A stretch of DNA of 7,095 bases from Candidatus Aegiribacteria sp. (lineage in GTDB: Bacteria > Fermentibacterota > Fermentibacteria > Fermentibacterales > JCC-6), in contig DAOWJX010000364.1 of assembly GCA_030640155.1 (NCBI GenBank), positions 1 to 7,095 on the forward strand, read 5' to 3'. Shown here one piece after another: positions 1 to 7,032 of this stretch; the first letter of the stretch is position 1; each line of letters starts with the position of its first letter. Made by a program: the position numbers and the translations under genes. Under the pieces are notes generated by a model that did no database searches, was not told where the DNA came from, and worked only from the letters and a program-made list of their open reading frames with translations.

Positions 1-870
1 AGAAAGTGTTTCAGCAAGAATCCTGTTTCCCATGCTGTGAGCAATGACATGAACTGTTTCCACTCCGAGCTGAGAAAGCGCCATCAGGAGAAATTCCTTG
101 AAATGTTTGCGTGACCACTGAATATTGTTCCCATCAACAATGTATTTTAACGGTACACCTTCTGATGGCCAACTATACAGCAGCGTAAGTCCCTTAAAAT
201 TCAGATCATATGAAATTTGAGCACAACGTTGAGCAGCATCTTTAAAGCTGCAGTTATATCCGTGTATGAAAATCAGAGCGTCCCGGTCAGTTAATTCATT
301 CAAGTGATCTCGTGATCGAATAATGAATTCATCTTTATCCATTTTCTCGATCGAGAGAAGTACAACATGCCTGGTCGGATCTTCTCTGAATTGCAGTTTC
401 CACCATCTGGGTTTTTCCAGCTTTCCCATCCTGTGGTCATCCGGAATCGAGATTTCAACGATTCCGAAACTGAGCTCACCTCGTTCACCACTGTAAGTCC
501 ATCCAGAATCAGTACTACCTGAATACTTCCGGTCTGTGGAGTAGAAAACCGGCACGCCAACATATCTCTCGTATTCTGTGTAACCCTTTATGTCAACTTG
601 AACAGGTTCAATTCTTACGTCAATTCCCTTCCAGGCCACCAATTTCAAATCTCTTGCGATGAGTAGTTTCGCATGTGCTTCCGGGTAGTTCTTAAAAAGA
701 ATGAAGATACTCTCGATCACGTCATCCTCATCCTCATCCTCATCTTCCAGTTGCCGAAGAAGAACAAGTAGTCTGGTCTCAAACTCAATCCAATCATCAC
801 CAACCAGAGAAGACAACGTATCCCACATATCTGCGATTATGCTAATTAGTCTCACTGAATCAATCATCAT
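1..870 (-). CDS. Partial DUF900-type alpha/beta hydrolase with an N-terminal helical domain (3' end outside window)
   Basis: 290 codons are visible and the frame runs open off the left edge, so the C-terminus is missing. Residues about 105-290 match the DUF900 alpha/beta hydrolase family (COG4782) as I know it: the entry motif VPVFYSTDRK (106-115), YSGERGELSFG (126-136), a DHRMG turn (145-149), the oxyanion-region motif HGYN (203-206), YSWPS (232-236), and the nucleophile elbow AHSMGN (277-282) with Ser279 as presumed nucleophile. The acid and histidine of the triad would lie beyond the window. Residues 1-75 are a separate helix-rich domain with the pattern DDWIEFETRLLVLLRQLE, then an acidic run, then FKNYPEAHAKLL; it resembles small helical domains near CHAT and other conflict proteins, but I cannot name it. 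No signal peptide is visible. A TGA directly before the first ATG excludes a longer start. The gene follows the CHAT gene after 39 bases, so co-transcription is likely. Substrate is unknown; an esterase or lipase activity is inferred from family. Confidence 0.9.
   Translation of the reverse strand, partial: MMIDSVRLISIIADMWDTLSSLVGDDWIEFETRLLVLLRQLEDEDEDEDDVIESIFILFKNYPEAHAKLLIARDLKLVAWKGIDVRIEPVQVDIKGYTEYERYVGVPVFYSTDRKYSGSTDSGWTYSGERGELSFGIVEISIPDDHRMGKLEKPRWWKLQFREDPTRHVVLLSIEKMDKDEFIIRSRDHLNELTDRDALIFIHGYNCSFKDAAQRCAQISYDLNFKGLTLLYSWPSEGVPLKYIVDGNNIQWSRKHFKEFLLMALSQLGVETVHVIAHSMGNRILAETLS
721..747 (-). repeat. In-frame GATGAG hexanucleotide repeat encoding an acidic Glu-Asp run
   Basis: On the minus strand the unit GATGAG occurs three times in tandem, is preceded by GAA and followed by GATGAC, and encodes the alternating run EDEDEDEDD at residues 42-50 of the hydrolase. 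Because the unit is six bases long, gain or loss of copies would change the length of the acidic linker without breaking the frame. Confidence 0.8.
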
Positions 871-874
871 TCAA

Positions 875-880
875 CCTCTC
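875..880 (-). promoter_or_regulatory. Ribosome binding site of the hydrolase gene
   Basis: GAGAGG lies 4 bases before ATG at 870-868 and 7 bases before a second in-frame ATG at 867-865. The spacing favours the second ATG slightly, so the true protein may be one residue shorter. The in-frame TGA at 873-871 rules out any upstream start. Confidence 0.65.
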
Positions 881-909
881 ACTGAAACCGAATCACTTCC
901 ATATGCCTT

Positions 910-3483
910 TCATTGACAGCCGTAAATCGTGAATCCAACCCAGAGATAACTTTCATACATACCTGATGCCTGCATTCGCATCTGTGCAGACTGCAAAGCA
1001 TGAAGAGGTGTCAAACCACCAGCTCTTTTCTTATGGTAAAGAATCATGAACCTCTGAGCAACATCTTCTCGAGCCTTTGGTATGCTTACCAGAACAGAAC
1101 GTACACCAGCTTCCATAAAAGCTCCAGGCAACCCAAGGATATCGTCTCCCGTGAGTTCCACATCAAGAACCTTCGTAGGTCTGTGCCCGGAACTGCAGGC
1201 ACTTAGCACAATTTCATCAACTGACAACCTGGATCTGGCAATTTCAGCTGCATCGACTTTACCATCAGACATCAGTAGACCCGAATTCATCGGTTCTCCT
1301 GTTACAAACTCTCCGTGACAGCTGATATGTACAATTCCTCCTTTTAAATTGTCAGACGTTACGAGATTCCTGAAGTTCTTTTCTGTGGCGTCACCACCTG
1401 AGTAGATGGGTGGGTTCGCGGATGCTTCCGAAGAGTAGTATTCCGCTACTTTTTCCATCTCCTCTTCAGTGTAATCCAGAGGCTTAAGCTTAGGTGATGA
1501 TGAGTAGTCAGGATTACCGATAAGACCCACTGAAGGATTGTCACATATGGGATTGCTCAGGGGGTTTATACAACTGAGATTCGGAACAATACCTAAAGGA
1601 CATGATTCAAATAGTCGCATTTGACCATATTTTAACCCGGCCCAGGGAAGTAGATGCAATGATCCATGCGGTGCTATCACAATGCTGGAAGCTTCCAGTG
1701 CCTGCTTCAGGAGGTTCTCAGGAATTAACTCGCGAGCATCAAGATCCAGTCCACTCGAAGGATCAAACAGCTGAATATCCGGTTCCATTGAAAGTAGATT
1801 TGCCGTGTATCTTGATATTTTCTCCCTTGTCTCATTTGTTACGACTAAACTGTCTGTCTTACACTCACCGTCCTTTAGAAGAACCGTGATTATGCGGTCC
1901 CCCGCAATGAACAGGGATAGAGCTGCTTGTTTACGTTCAGCAAGCACACTGACACATTCGGATAGACTGAACTCCACAGGTTCAGTAAGGGTACGCCAGC
2001 GAGGATCAGAGAACCTTATCCTCTCGATAAGCTCTGTACGAAGATTGAGATACTCCTGCCTCTGAGCATCTATCTCTTCAGACCACATGTTGTCCTGAAA
2101 CGCTTTATACTCGAGCATGTCAATCTTCCTGCTCAACTCATCAAACTCCAGATCAAGATCATTGGGAGTTTTCGAACCATCAATGGGCGGAATACTCATA
2201 GCTGCTGTAAGCGTGCGCGACTTGACCATTTCGACAAGTGAGCAACAATCCTCTACCATTTCCATTTCGCAGGCAAGTAAAATAGCTTCTTCAAATACCG
2301 GCATTTTATCTCTCAGATAAAGACTATCGAGTCTGTATCCCAGTGGAGCTTTTCTCAGACTGTTGATAACACCTGCCGATTTCATGTAACTTATAAGAGC
2401 TTCAGATCGCTCCCCTAACTCAGTCAGGATTCTTGCCTGTCTCCAATATGCTTTCCACAAAGAGTCCTTATCGTTAAAAGAGGAGATAGTCTCAATTGCT
2501 TCGTTGATAGTTGATAATGCTTCCTTCGGATACCCGAGGTTGATCAGTGCTTCTGCCTCGAGGCTGAGGAGTGTGCCGTACTTCATCCTGAGAAGACCGG
2601 TAAACGCAGGTTTCTGAATTCTGATGTTATCTAAGCCATCCTCGTATCTTCCAGCCTCGATTGCAATGGCCGCCAGATGGTACTCAACAGCAGGACGCAC
2701 AAATTTCGGTGTCTTTTTCAGTATCTTCCTGAACTGTGCTTCAGCTTCACTGTAGTTACCCAGAAACCTATTCAGGCGTGCTCTGGTTGATTCAATCTCG
2801 GAGAGAATCTGGAGTATCCTCACCTGACTCTCAGCCTTGCTTATTCTACCTGACATCAGGGTCGAGACAACTGCATTCATAGATGTGTTTCCATCATCGA
2901 CCAAAGGTTGAACAAGCTTCTCAGTACTCTCAATCTCCTCCAGTGCTCTCCTATAATCTCCCAGCCACTCAAGTAAACCAGCATACTTCGCTGATGCAAT
3001 AGCCAGTTTAGGTATATCGTTATGCTCGAGCATCTTCTGTTTTACATCAGACAGCACTGTTAGTGCTTCATTAAATCTACCCTGGCTGATAAGGGAATCA
3101 GCGTTCTGCCTCTCCTTGTCTGAAACCTCTTCCTCCGGAAGATACTGTTTCGAAATCGACAAAGCCTCTTCACGAATCGAATCTGCATGCACAGATTCTC
3201 CTGTAGCTTCAAGAAGATCCGCCTGGATAAACAGAGTGTTGATCAACATATTTGCCGTTGATTCATTCTCGATAGGACTATCAGGGAAATATTCATTATT
3301 CTTTTTTTGAAGATCCAGTATACTTTTCAAATTCTTCACGAGGTCTTCACTGACAGATATGGCTTCTGAGAGGCTTCCTGAGTTCTTCTTAAGTTCAAGC
3401 ATGGAAAACTGCTGTGGTACCAGTATGAGAAGTTGCCCCAGATTCTTTAGAATATCAAGTTTGGAAGGGATCTTATCATTCAT
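910..3483 (-). CDS. TPR-CHAT caspase-like protease
   Basis: This 857-residue protein has two parts. Residues about 35-375 are an array of TPR-like helical repeats; the clearest have the G-x-[YF]-x(2)-A pattern at 128-150, 168-190, 235-257, 270-292, 310-332 and 350-372. Residues about 500-857 form a CHAT domain (caspase/separase clan CD): IAPHGSLHLLPWAGL (603-617), the histidine motif HISCHGEF with His723, and the cysteine motif VLSACSSG with Cys763, followed by GDDILGLPGAFMEAG (779-793) and a typical WVGF end. Both catalytic residues are present, so it is probably an active endopeptidase. In known systems (Csx29, proteases beside bacterial gasdermins), TPR-CHAT proteins cut a neighbouring partner once triggered. 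No signal peptide or membrane segment is evident, so it is probably cytosolic. The start is supported by GAGGTGA (3494-3488). The gene sits 36 bases after the DUF1232 gene and 39 before the hydrolase. The substrate cannot be read from the sequence. Confidence 0.95.
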   Translation of the reverse strand: MNDKIPSKLDILKNLGQLLILVPQQFSMLELKKNSGSLSEAISVSEDLVKNLKSILDLQKKNNEYFPDSPIENESTANMLINTLFIQADLLEATGESVHADSIREEALSISKQYLPEEEVSDKERQNADSLISQGRFNEALTVLSDVKQKMLEHNDIPKLAIASAKYAGLLEWLGDYRRALEEIESTEKLVQPLVDDGNTSMNAVVSTLMSGRISKAESQVRILQILSEIESTRARLNRFLGNYSEAEAQFRKILKKTPKFVRPAVEYHLAAIAIEAGRYEDGLDNIRIQKPAFTGLLRMKYGTLLSLEAEALINLGYPKEALSTINEAIETISSFNDKDSLWKAYWRQARILTELGERSEALISYMKSAGVINSLRKAPLGYRLDSLYLRDKMPVFEEAILLACEMEMVEDCCSLVEMVKSRTLTAAMSIPPIDGSKTPNDLDLEFDELSRKIDMLEYKAFQDNMWSEEIDAQRQEYLNLRTELIERIRFSDPRWRTLTEPVEFSLSECVSVLAERKQAALSLFIAGDRIITVLLKDGECKTDSLVVTNETREKISRYTANLLSMEPDIQLFDPSSGLDLDARELIPENLLKQALEASSIVIAPHGSLHLLPWAGLKYGQMRLFESCPLGIVPNLSCINPLSNPICDNPSVGLIGNPDYSSSPKLKPLDYTEEEMEKVAEYYSSEASANPPIYSGGDATEKNFRNLVTSDNLKGGIVHISCHGEFVTGEPMNSGLLMSDGKVDAAEIARSRLSVDEIVLSACSSGHRPTKVLDVELTGDDILGLPGAFMEAGVRSVLVSIPKAREDVAQRFMILYHKKRAGGLTPLHALQSAQMRMQASGMYESYLWVGFTIYGCQ

Positions 3484-3519
3484 CTAATCACCTCAATTCT
3501 TAAGCTCAGCAAATAAGTT

Positions 3520-4236
3520 TCACCATGGAACTATATTTCCATCAACGCATGAACATCCTCCACCACCAGCAAAGCTGACAACCGTGGTGTTTCCCTCAGA
3601 GTAGATTGATCCACCGAATGGATTGTATGAGCCTGAGCTTCTCTGCTGCATCATTGGTGCAGAGGCTTGAGGAGTCGTTGAACCTATCGGATCGGCAATT
3701 ATCTGCTGACACATGATCTGAAGGAAAAACGGAGGAACCATAGCCAGCTGTTGCGATCTATTACTTATTGTGTTGAGCATCTGATCGACCAATCCCTTCG
3801 CTGAAGGTGGGATACAGTAGGATAAAACTGTTGAGTAGGTCTTCTCTGTCTGTTCATCCGCAACACCTGGCGGAAGCATTTTCAGATCACATAACATCGA
3901 ATACCGCAAGAACATCACATCATCTACATAACCAAAGCATCCCGGTAGATTATCCGGGATGAAGTCATTCGGTTGAACGAAGTAAGCGAGAGAGAATGCA
4001 ATCGCAGTCTTCTGTGCCCAATCGGTTTCATTGCTGTTCAGTAGATTCCACATAATCCGACAAAGGGCAGGAGTCAGTAGTATGATATCAACGGATGCAT
4101 CAGAGATATCGAGTACCGCCTTCCTCTCCCAGTTAGGATTCAATTCTGCAAGCACAGAACCGAATGCATTCTTCGTTTCCTGCGTATTAATCGATTCCAT
4201 TCTCTTAAGCATAGGTTCAAGCAATTGACCCAGCAT
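3520..4236 (-). CDS. DUF1232 (YkvA-type) protein with a long Gly/Cys-ended tail
   Basis: This protein has 238 residues. The DUF1232 signature is clear at about 77-113: a hydrophobic helix (AIAFSLAYFV), then QPNDFIPDNLPG and GYVDDVMFLRYS, matching the family's P-x-D-x-I-P-D-x-x-P-G...DD pattern. Stand-alone family members are usually near 100-150 residues and membrane-prone; their function is unknown. This one adds an N-terminal helical part (1-75) and a C-terminal region: a second hydrophobic stretch (about 165-182), then a Gln/Ser/Gly/Pro-rich low-complexity tail (about 183-215), then VVSFAGGGGCSCVDGNIVPW at 219-238. The tail resembles neither a known sorting signal nor a lipobox. The start is set by AAGGGAG (4248-4242), 5 bases before ATG, and an in-frame stop lies a few codons upstream. 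It is the first intact gene of the presumed operon with the CHAT protease. An attractive but unproven role is membrane-associated partner or cleavage target of that protease. Confidence 0.85.
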   Translation of the reverse strand: MLGQLLEPMLKRMESINTQETKNAFGSVLAELNPNWERKAVLDISDASVDIILLTPALCRIMWNLLNSNETDWAQKTAIAFSLAYFVQPNDFIPDNLPGCFGYVDDVMFLRYSMLCDLKMLPPGVADEQTEKTYSTVLSYCIPPSAKGLVDQMLNTISNRSQQLAMVPPFFLQIMCQQIIADPIGSTTPQASAPMMQQRSSGSYNPFGGSIYSEGNTTVVSFAGGGGCSCVDGNIVPW

Positions 4237-4257
4237 GATTTCTCCCTTCGCAATAAG

Positions 4258-4267
4258 TTAACGTTAA
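4258..4267. promoter_or_regulatory. 10-bp perfect palindrome upstream of the DUF1232 gene
   Basis: TTAACGTTAA is perfectly self-complementary and lies 21 bases before the DUF1232 start codon, just upstream of its ribosome binding site. It could be an operator half of a repressor site, but the flanks do not extend the symmetry, and no clear -35/-10 pair accompanies it. In AT-rich DNA such a short palindrome may be chance. Confidence 0.25.
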
Positions 4268-4340
4268 TTCTATTTAAGAGCTAATGTTATTCCCCCATAA
4301 TGTTTTTATACTTATGAAGAATACTAGATGCATCTGCTTT

Positions 4341-4667
4341 TCACTGAATTCCATCTTTCTCTTCCGGCACAGTTCGTCTACAAATCTCAGTTTCAGGCAT
4401 ACGGATTACCTGATCTGTAATATGATCAGCTTCAAGTTCATGTTTATCAGTCGGTTTGCTAACCTTCATTTCTGCACGAAGAGCATTAGATTTCATCAAT
4501 TGTATTACTGCTGGATTACCGACAGTACTCTGGAGTAAAGTGATATTATTAATGGAAGACTCTTGTCTCGAAGATTCAGTTCCTGGTGTGCTTGTGCCGA
4601 AGTTTCTCCTACTATCCGATCTATTCACATACAGTTGCGATCTTATAGCCAAGTCCAAACCCCACAT
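4341..4667 (-). pseudogene. N-terminal remnant of a DUF4157 (injection-system-associated) protein
   Basis: The 108-codon frame carries two hallmarks of the N-terminal leader of DUF4157 proteins as I know them: LLQSTVGNPAVIQLMKS (44-60; family pattern LQR-x-[IV]GN-x-AV) and KVSKPTDKHELEADHITDQV followed by IRMPE (68-92; family pattern ISxPGDxYEQEADRVADQVMRMPE). DUF4157 proteins are enriched in extracellular contractile injection system loci, commonly as N-terminal domains of cargo toxins, and normally continue into a zincin-like segment with HExxH. Here a TGA follows residue 108, and no frame between this stop and the next gene resumes the family, so the metal-binding part and any toxin domain are absent. 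The first ATG has no Shine-Dalgarno sequence, and an in-frame TAA closes the frame seven codons upstream of it. This points to a decayed fragment. A deliberately short leader-only protein is the alternative, and the promoter at 4762-4791 would transcribe it. Confidence 0.6.
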
Positions 4668-4699
4668 TCTAGAGATTAGGATGCATTATTCAGCACAAC

Positions 4700-4752
4700 C
4701 TGTAACACAATCTTAAACAGCACTTAAGAAAATCATCATCTGTGTTATACAG
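4700..4752 (-). other. Nested inverted repeat in the presumed 5' leader
   Basis: On the minus strand CTGTATAACACA (4752-4741) can pair with TGTGTTACAG (4709-4700), giving 10 base pairs with a 2-base bulge. Inside the loop, CTTAA and TTAAG form a second 5-bp stem around a 7-base loop (4728-4712). The outer arm starts within about 10 bases of the -10 box, so it covers the likely transcription start. It has no U-run, so it is not an intrinsic terminator. It could be a structured leader or an operator pair. Part of the signal may be chance in AT-rich sequence. Confidence 0.35.
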
Positions 4753-4761
4753 TCTAATCAG

Positions 4762-4791
4762 ATAATACTGAAAGTAAAGCTATCTTGTCAA
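4762..4791 (-). promoter_or_regulatory. Sigma70-type promoter driving the DUF4157 remnant and probably the DUF1232-CHAT-hydrolase operon
   Basis: A perfect -35 box TTGACA (4791-4786) is followed after 18 bases by TATTAT (4767-4762), a 5-of-6 match to the -10 consensus. Transcription would begin near 4755 and run leftward. It lies in the AT-rich gap after the helicase gene, separating helicase expression from the downstream set. No intrinsic terminator is visible between here and the DUF1232 gene, so one transcript could cover the rest of the window. Confidence 0.65.
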
Positions 4792-4929
4792 TTCAACAAA
4801 ATGAACAACACTAATCGTTTCTATAGATACTGATATACAGTTAAGCTGAACTTATAAGGCAGACTAGGATTTGTACGGCGGCTTAATTGTCTCTAAAATC
4901 ATGGTAAATCGTAACTCTCTTCAGCAATG

Positions 4930-7026
4930 CTAACCGGTGATCCATTTACTCATTCTACCATGTCCAGTGACCAGCACCTGCTTCCTTGCCCGCGTAACGG
5001 CAACATAAAGCAGAGCTCGCTCAGACTTTTCCTGCTCTTTTAGAGTAACAGCATCGCTTCCTGACATTGCCTTGGGTAAAGGCATAACACCATCGTTAAC
5101 AGCAGCAACAATCATTGTGTCGAACTCCAGCCCCTTCACCCTGTGCATTGTAGCAAGTCGAATTCCGGGAGAATTTCTATTCTCTTCCTGATCCGGTTTT
5201 ACGAAGCACGTGGCGATTCCGCGTGAAGCGAGCTCATCAGCGTACTGCTTCAGGAGTGAATTAGTTCTGGCTGTGATGCAGACACTGCTCATCTGCCCGG
5301 GACTGACAAGCATGGGAACGAGCTTACTTACAATAAACTCGATTTCTTTATCGAACGATTCAAACGCATGTATTTCAGGAGACACTCCATGAACGAGAGA
5401 TCTGTATCCCTCCTGTGCGTCAATCCCTCCATCAAGATCATCAAAGCTTAAACCCGAAAGCAGCCTCAGCGCCCAGTTCCTGTTCTCCTCAGTCGTTCTG
5501 TAATTAATCCTGAGTTTTCGGCCTCTACTGCGTATGTTGATGCCTGCTCTGCTCAGAACAACCCGTTTTCCATATATCCTCTGGTGAGCGTCTCCGACTA
5601 TGAAGATGTCGTTACCCGCTTCAGGTACTATCTGCCGGATCAGCAAGAATTCCTGAGGACCCATGTCCTGAGCCTCATCAACAACAACTGCGCGATATGG
5701 AAGAATACCCGGCTTTGATTCAAGGATATGCCGTACATCCCGCATGGAATCCGCCGGTTCACGAAAGCCTGCCTCATCAAGAAGTCTTCTGTACTCCTCA
5801 AATACCTGCCAGATCTCTTTCCGCTGCCTTCTCGTGAGCCTTGTTCCCCGACCGGTGCGGGAGCATTTGAGATACTCCCTGAGTGTATCTATACCCTGAG
5901 GCTGAACAACTCTTTCCCATTCTTCCCTGAAGAAGGATTCCTGATAACCTTCAGGCGTAAGAGACAGAGCCTTTCCCCACAAATCCTGAGTTGCTTTTCC
6001 GATTGCTATCCGGTAATCGTACCTGTTCCTCTTCAGGAAACTCCAGACCCACTCATCAAGATTAACAACCTCGATTCTCTTCATAACATCCGCAGGAGTA
6101 ATTTTCTTAAGATTCTCTCTGATATCCCCCGCAAGATTCCTGGTGAATGTAGTGAACAGTATCCTGTCATGCGGATTGATGAAAGCATTCTCCGCGAGCC
6201 ATTTTACCCTGTGCATCGCGACAACGGTCTTGCCTGTTCCAGCACCTCCCAGCACCCGCACGGGACCGTTCCAGTCTCTCTCAACAAGCCTTCTCTGCGA
6301 CGGGTGCAGGAATACCCGCCATTTCTCAAGAGGGGCAGCAAGCATTTCAGCAAGCTCCAGCTCATCATCCACTACCCAGAAAGAACGTTTTGAACCATCT
6401 CTCTCCAGAGCGGTGCTGAAATCATCCGTATCTATATCCGCATCACCTGTTACTTCACTGAGTATCTCTTCCAGATCAAATCCTGCATTGAACATCTGCA
6501 GACACTCCAGAGCCTCGAAGGGTAAAGCTGCCGACAGATCATCAAGCTCCTCCTCTGAAGTAAGACTTCTAACCAGAGGGATCATTATCTCCGGTATACC
6601 GAACTGCCTGAGGTGCCTGTCCTTCAGTTTTCTGAAAAGACAGAGTTCATCCTTCACTGAAGGAATCTCAACGACTACCCCGGAAGCCTCAACATCCAGA
6701 ACCTGAAGGCTCCCCGTCTCAGGATGTATTACAACCTTGCGTCTTCTTGCCCAGGCGTATGCATCATCATGATGATCGACCCATAGAAGAATGAAAGTGC
6801 AGCCGCCATCAGGCCTGTGAACAATACCCCGGTAAGCCTGATCGATACGAACGGACCAGATATGGCTGTCATGAGAATCATGGATACGCTCGTAATTAAT
6901 ACCAGAGGATGCTGGATTCAGTTTGAACTTCTTGATGAACTCCCTGACCTTCCCCTGCTGTTTCTTCGGTATCCGGGAATACGCAGACAGGAAATCACTT
7001 CCCAGCGCAACTACAATTTCACTCAT
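4930..7026 (-). CDS. UvrD/Rep-like superfamily 1 helicase with N-terminal RelE/ParE-like domain
   Basis: This 698-residue protein has all SF1A helicase motifs in order: Q-motif region HPSQRRLVER (241-250), Walker A GGAGTGKT (260-267), motif Ia FTTFTRNLA (291-299), motif II VVVDEAQDM (447-455), motif III GDAHQRIYG (478-486), motif IV LRINYRTT (505-512), motif V ATMHRVKGLEFD (625-636), and motif VI LLYVAVTRARK (672-682). It should be an ATP-driven single-strand DNA (or RNA) translocase. Residues about 1-95 resemble a RelE/ParE toxin fold: KKQQGKVREFIKKF, then IWSVRIDQAYRGIVH, then LLWVDHHDDAYAWARRR. This RelE-like plus UvrD architecture is a recurring bacterial family; whether the N-terminal domain cuts RNA or only binds is unknown. 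The protein stops soon after motif VI and lacks a RecB-type nuclease domain. Start: AAGGGAG (7042-7036) lies 9 bases upstream, and an in-frame TGA at 7035-7033 blocks extension. No antitoxin gene follows. It may belong to a different transcription unit from the CHAT set. Confidence 0.93.
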   Translation of the reverse strand: MSEIVVALGSDFLSAYSRIPKKQQGKVREFIKKFKLNPASSGINYERIHDSHDSHIWSVRIDQAYRGIVHRPDGGCTFILLWVDHHDDAYAWARRRKVVIHPETGSLQVLDVEASGVVVEIPSVKDELCLFRKLKDRHLRQFGIPEIMIPLVRSLTSEEELDDLSAALPFEALECLQMFNAGFDLEEILSEVTGDADIDTDDFSTALERDGSKRSFWVVDDELELAEMLAAPLEKWRVFLHPSQRRLVERDWNGPVRVLGGAGTGKTVVAMHRVKWLAENAFINPHDRILFTTFTRNLAGDIRENLKKITPADVMKRIEVVNLDEWVWSFLKRNRYDYRIAIGKATQDLWGKALSLTPEGYQESFFREEWERVVQPQGIDTLREYLKCSRTGRGTRLTRRQRKEIWQVFEEYRRLLDEAGFREPADSMRDVRHILESKPGILPYRAVVVDEAQDMGPQEFLLIRQIVPEAGNDIFIVGDAHQRIYGKRVVLSRAGINIRSRGRKLRINYRTTEENRNWALRLLSGLSFDDLDGGIDAQEGYRSLVHGVSPEIHAFESFDKEIEFIVSKLVPMLVSPGQMSSVCITARTNSLLKQYADELASRGIATCFVKPDQEENRNSPGIRLATMHRVKGLEFDTMIVAAVNDGVMPLPKAMSGSDAVTLKEQEKSERALLYVAVTRARKQVLVTGHGRMSKWITG

Positions 7027-7032
7027 GACTGT

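Noticed and set aside
893..913. ATG overlapping the CHAT stop codon (ATGA) that opens a six-codon frame
   Set aside because: The frame ends after MKGIWK and does not join the hydrolase, which has its own ribosome binding site and start at 870 or 867. It is too short to call a gene.
701..916. Plus-strand open frame with a polyserine run
   Set aside because: The serine run is the antisense reading of the GATGAG repeat in the hydrolase gene; there is no ribosome binding site or family similarity.
3520..4236. DUF1232 protein as a bacterial gasdermin
   Set aside because: Size and protease neighbour are suggestive, but the sequence carries the P-x-D-x-I-P-D...DD signature of DUF1232 and no conserved N-terminal cysteine of the kind palmitoylated in bacterial gasdermins.
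4456..4716. Plus-strand open frame across the DUF4157 remnant
   Set aside because: The opposite strand carries recognisable DUF4157 motifs, while this translation shows none.
4668..4929. Intrinsic terminator after the helicase gene
   Set aside because: I looked for a GC-rich hairpin followed by a T-run on the minus strand and found none. The nested repeat at 4700-4752 has AT-rich stems, no U-run, and lies downstream of a promoter.
5728..6706. Two long plus-strand open frames (221 and 187 codons) opposite the helicase gene
   Set aside because: They lie fully antisense to conserved helicase sequence, overlap each other, and their translations are Ser/Pro/Leu-rich without a recognisable motif. 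They are shadows of the minus-strand gene.
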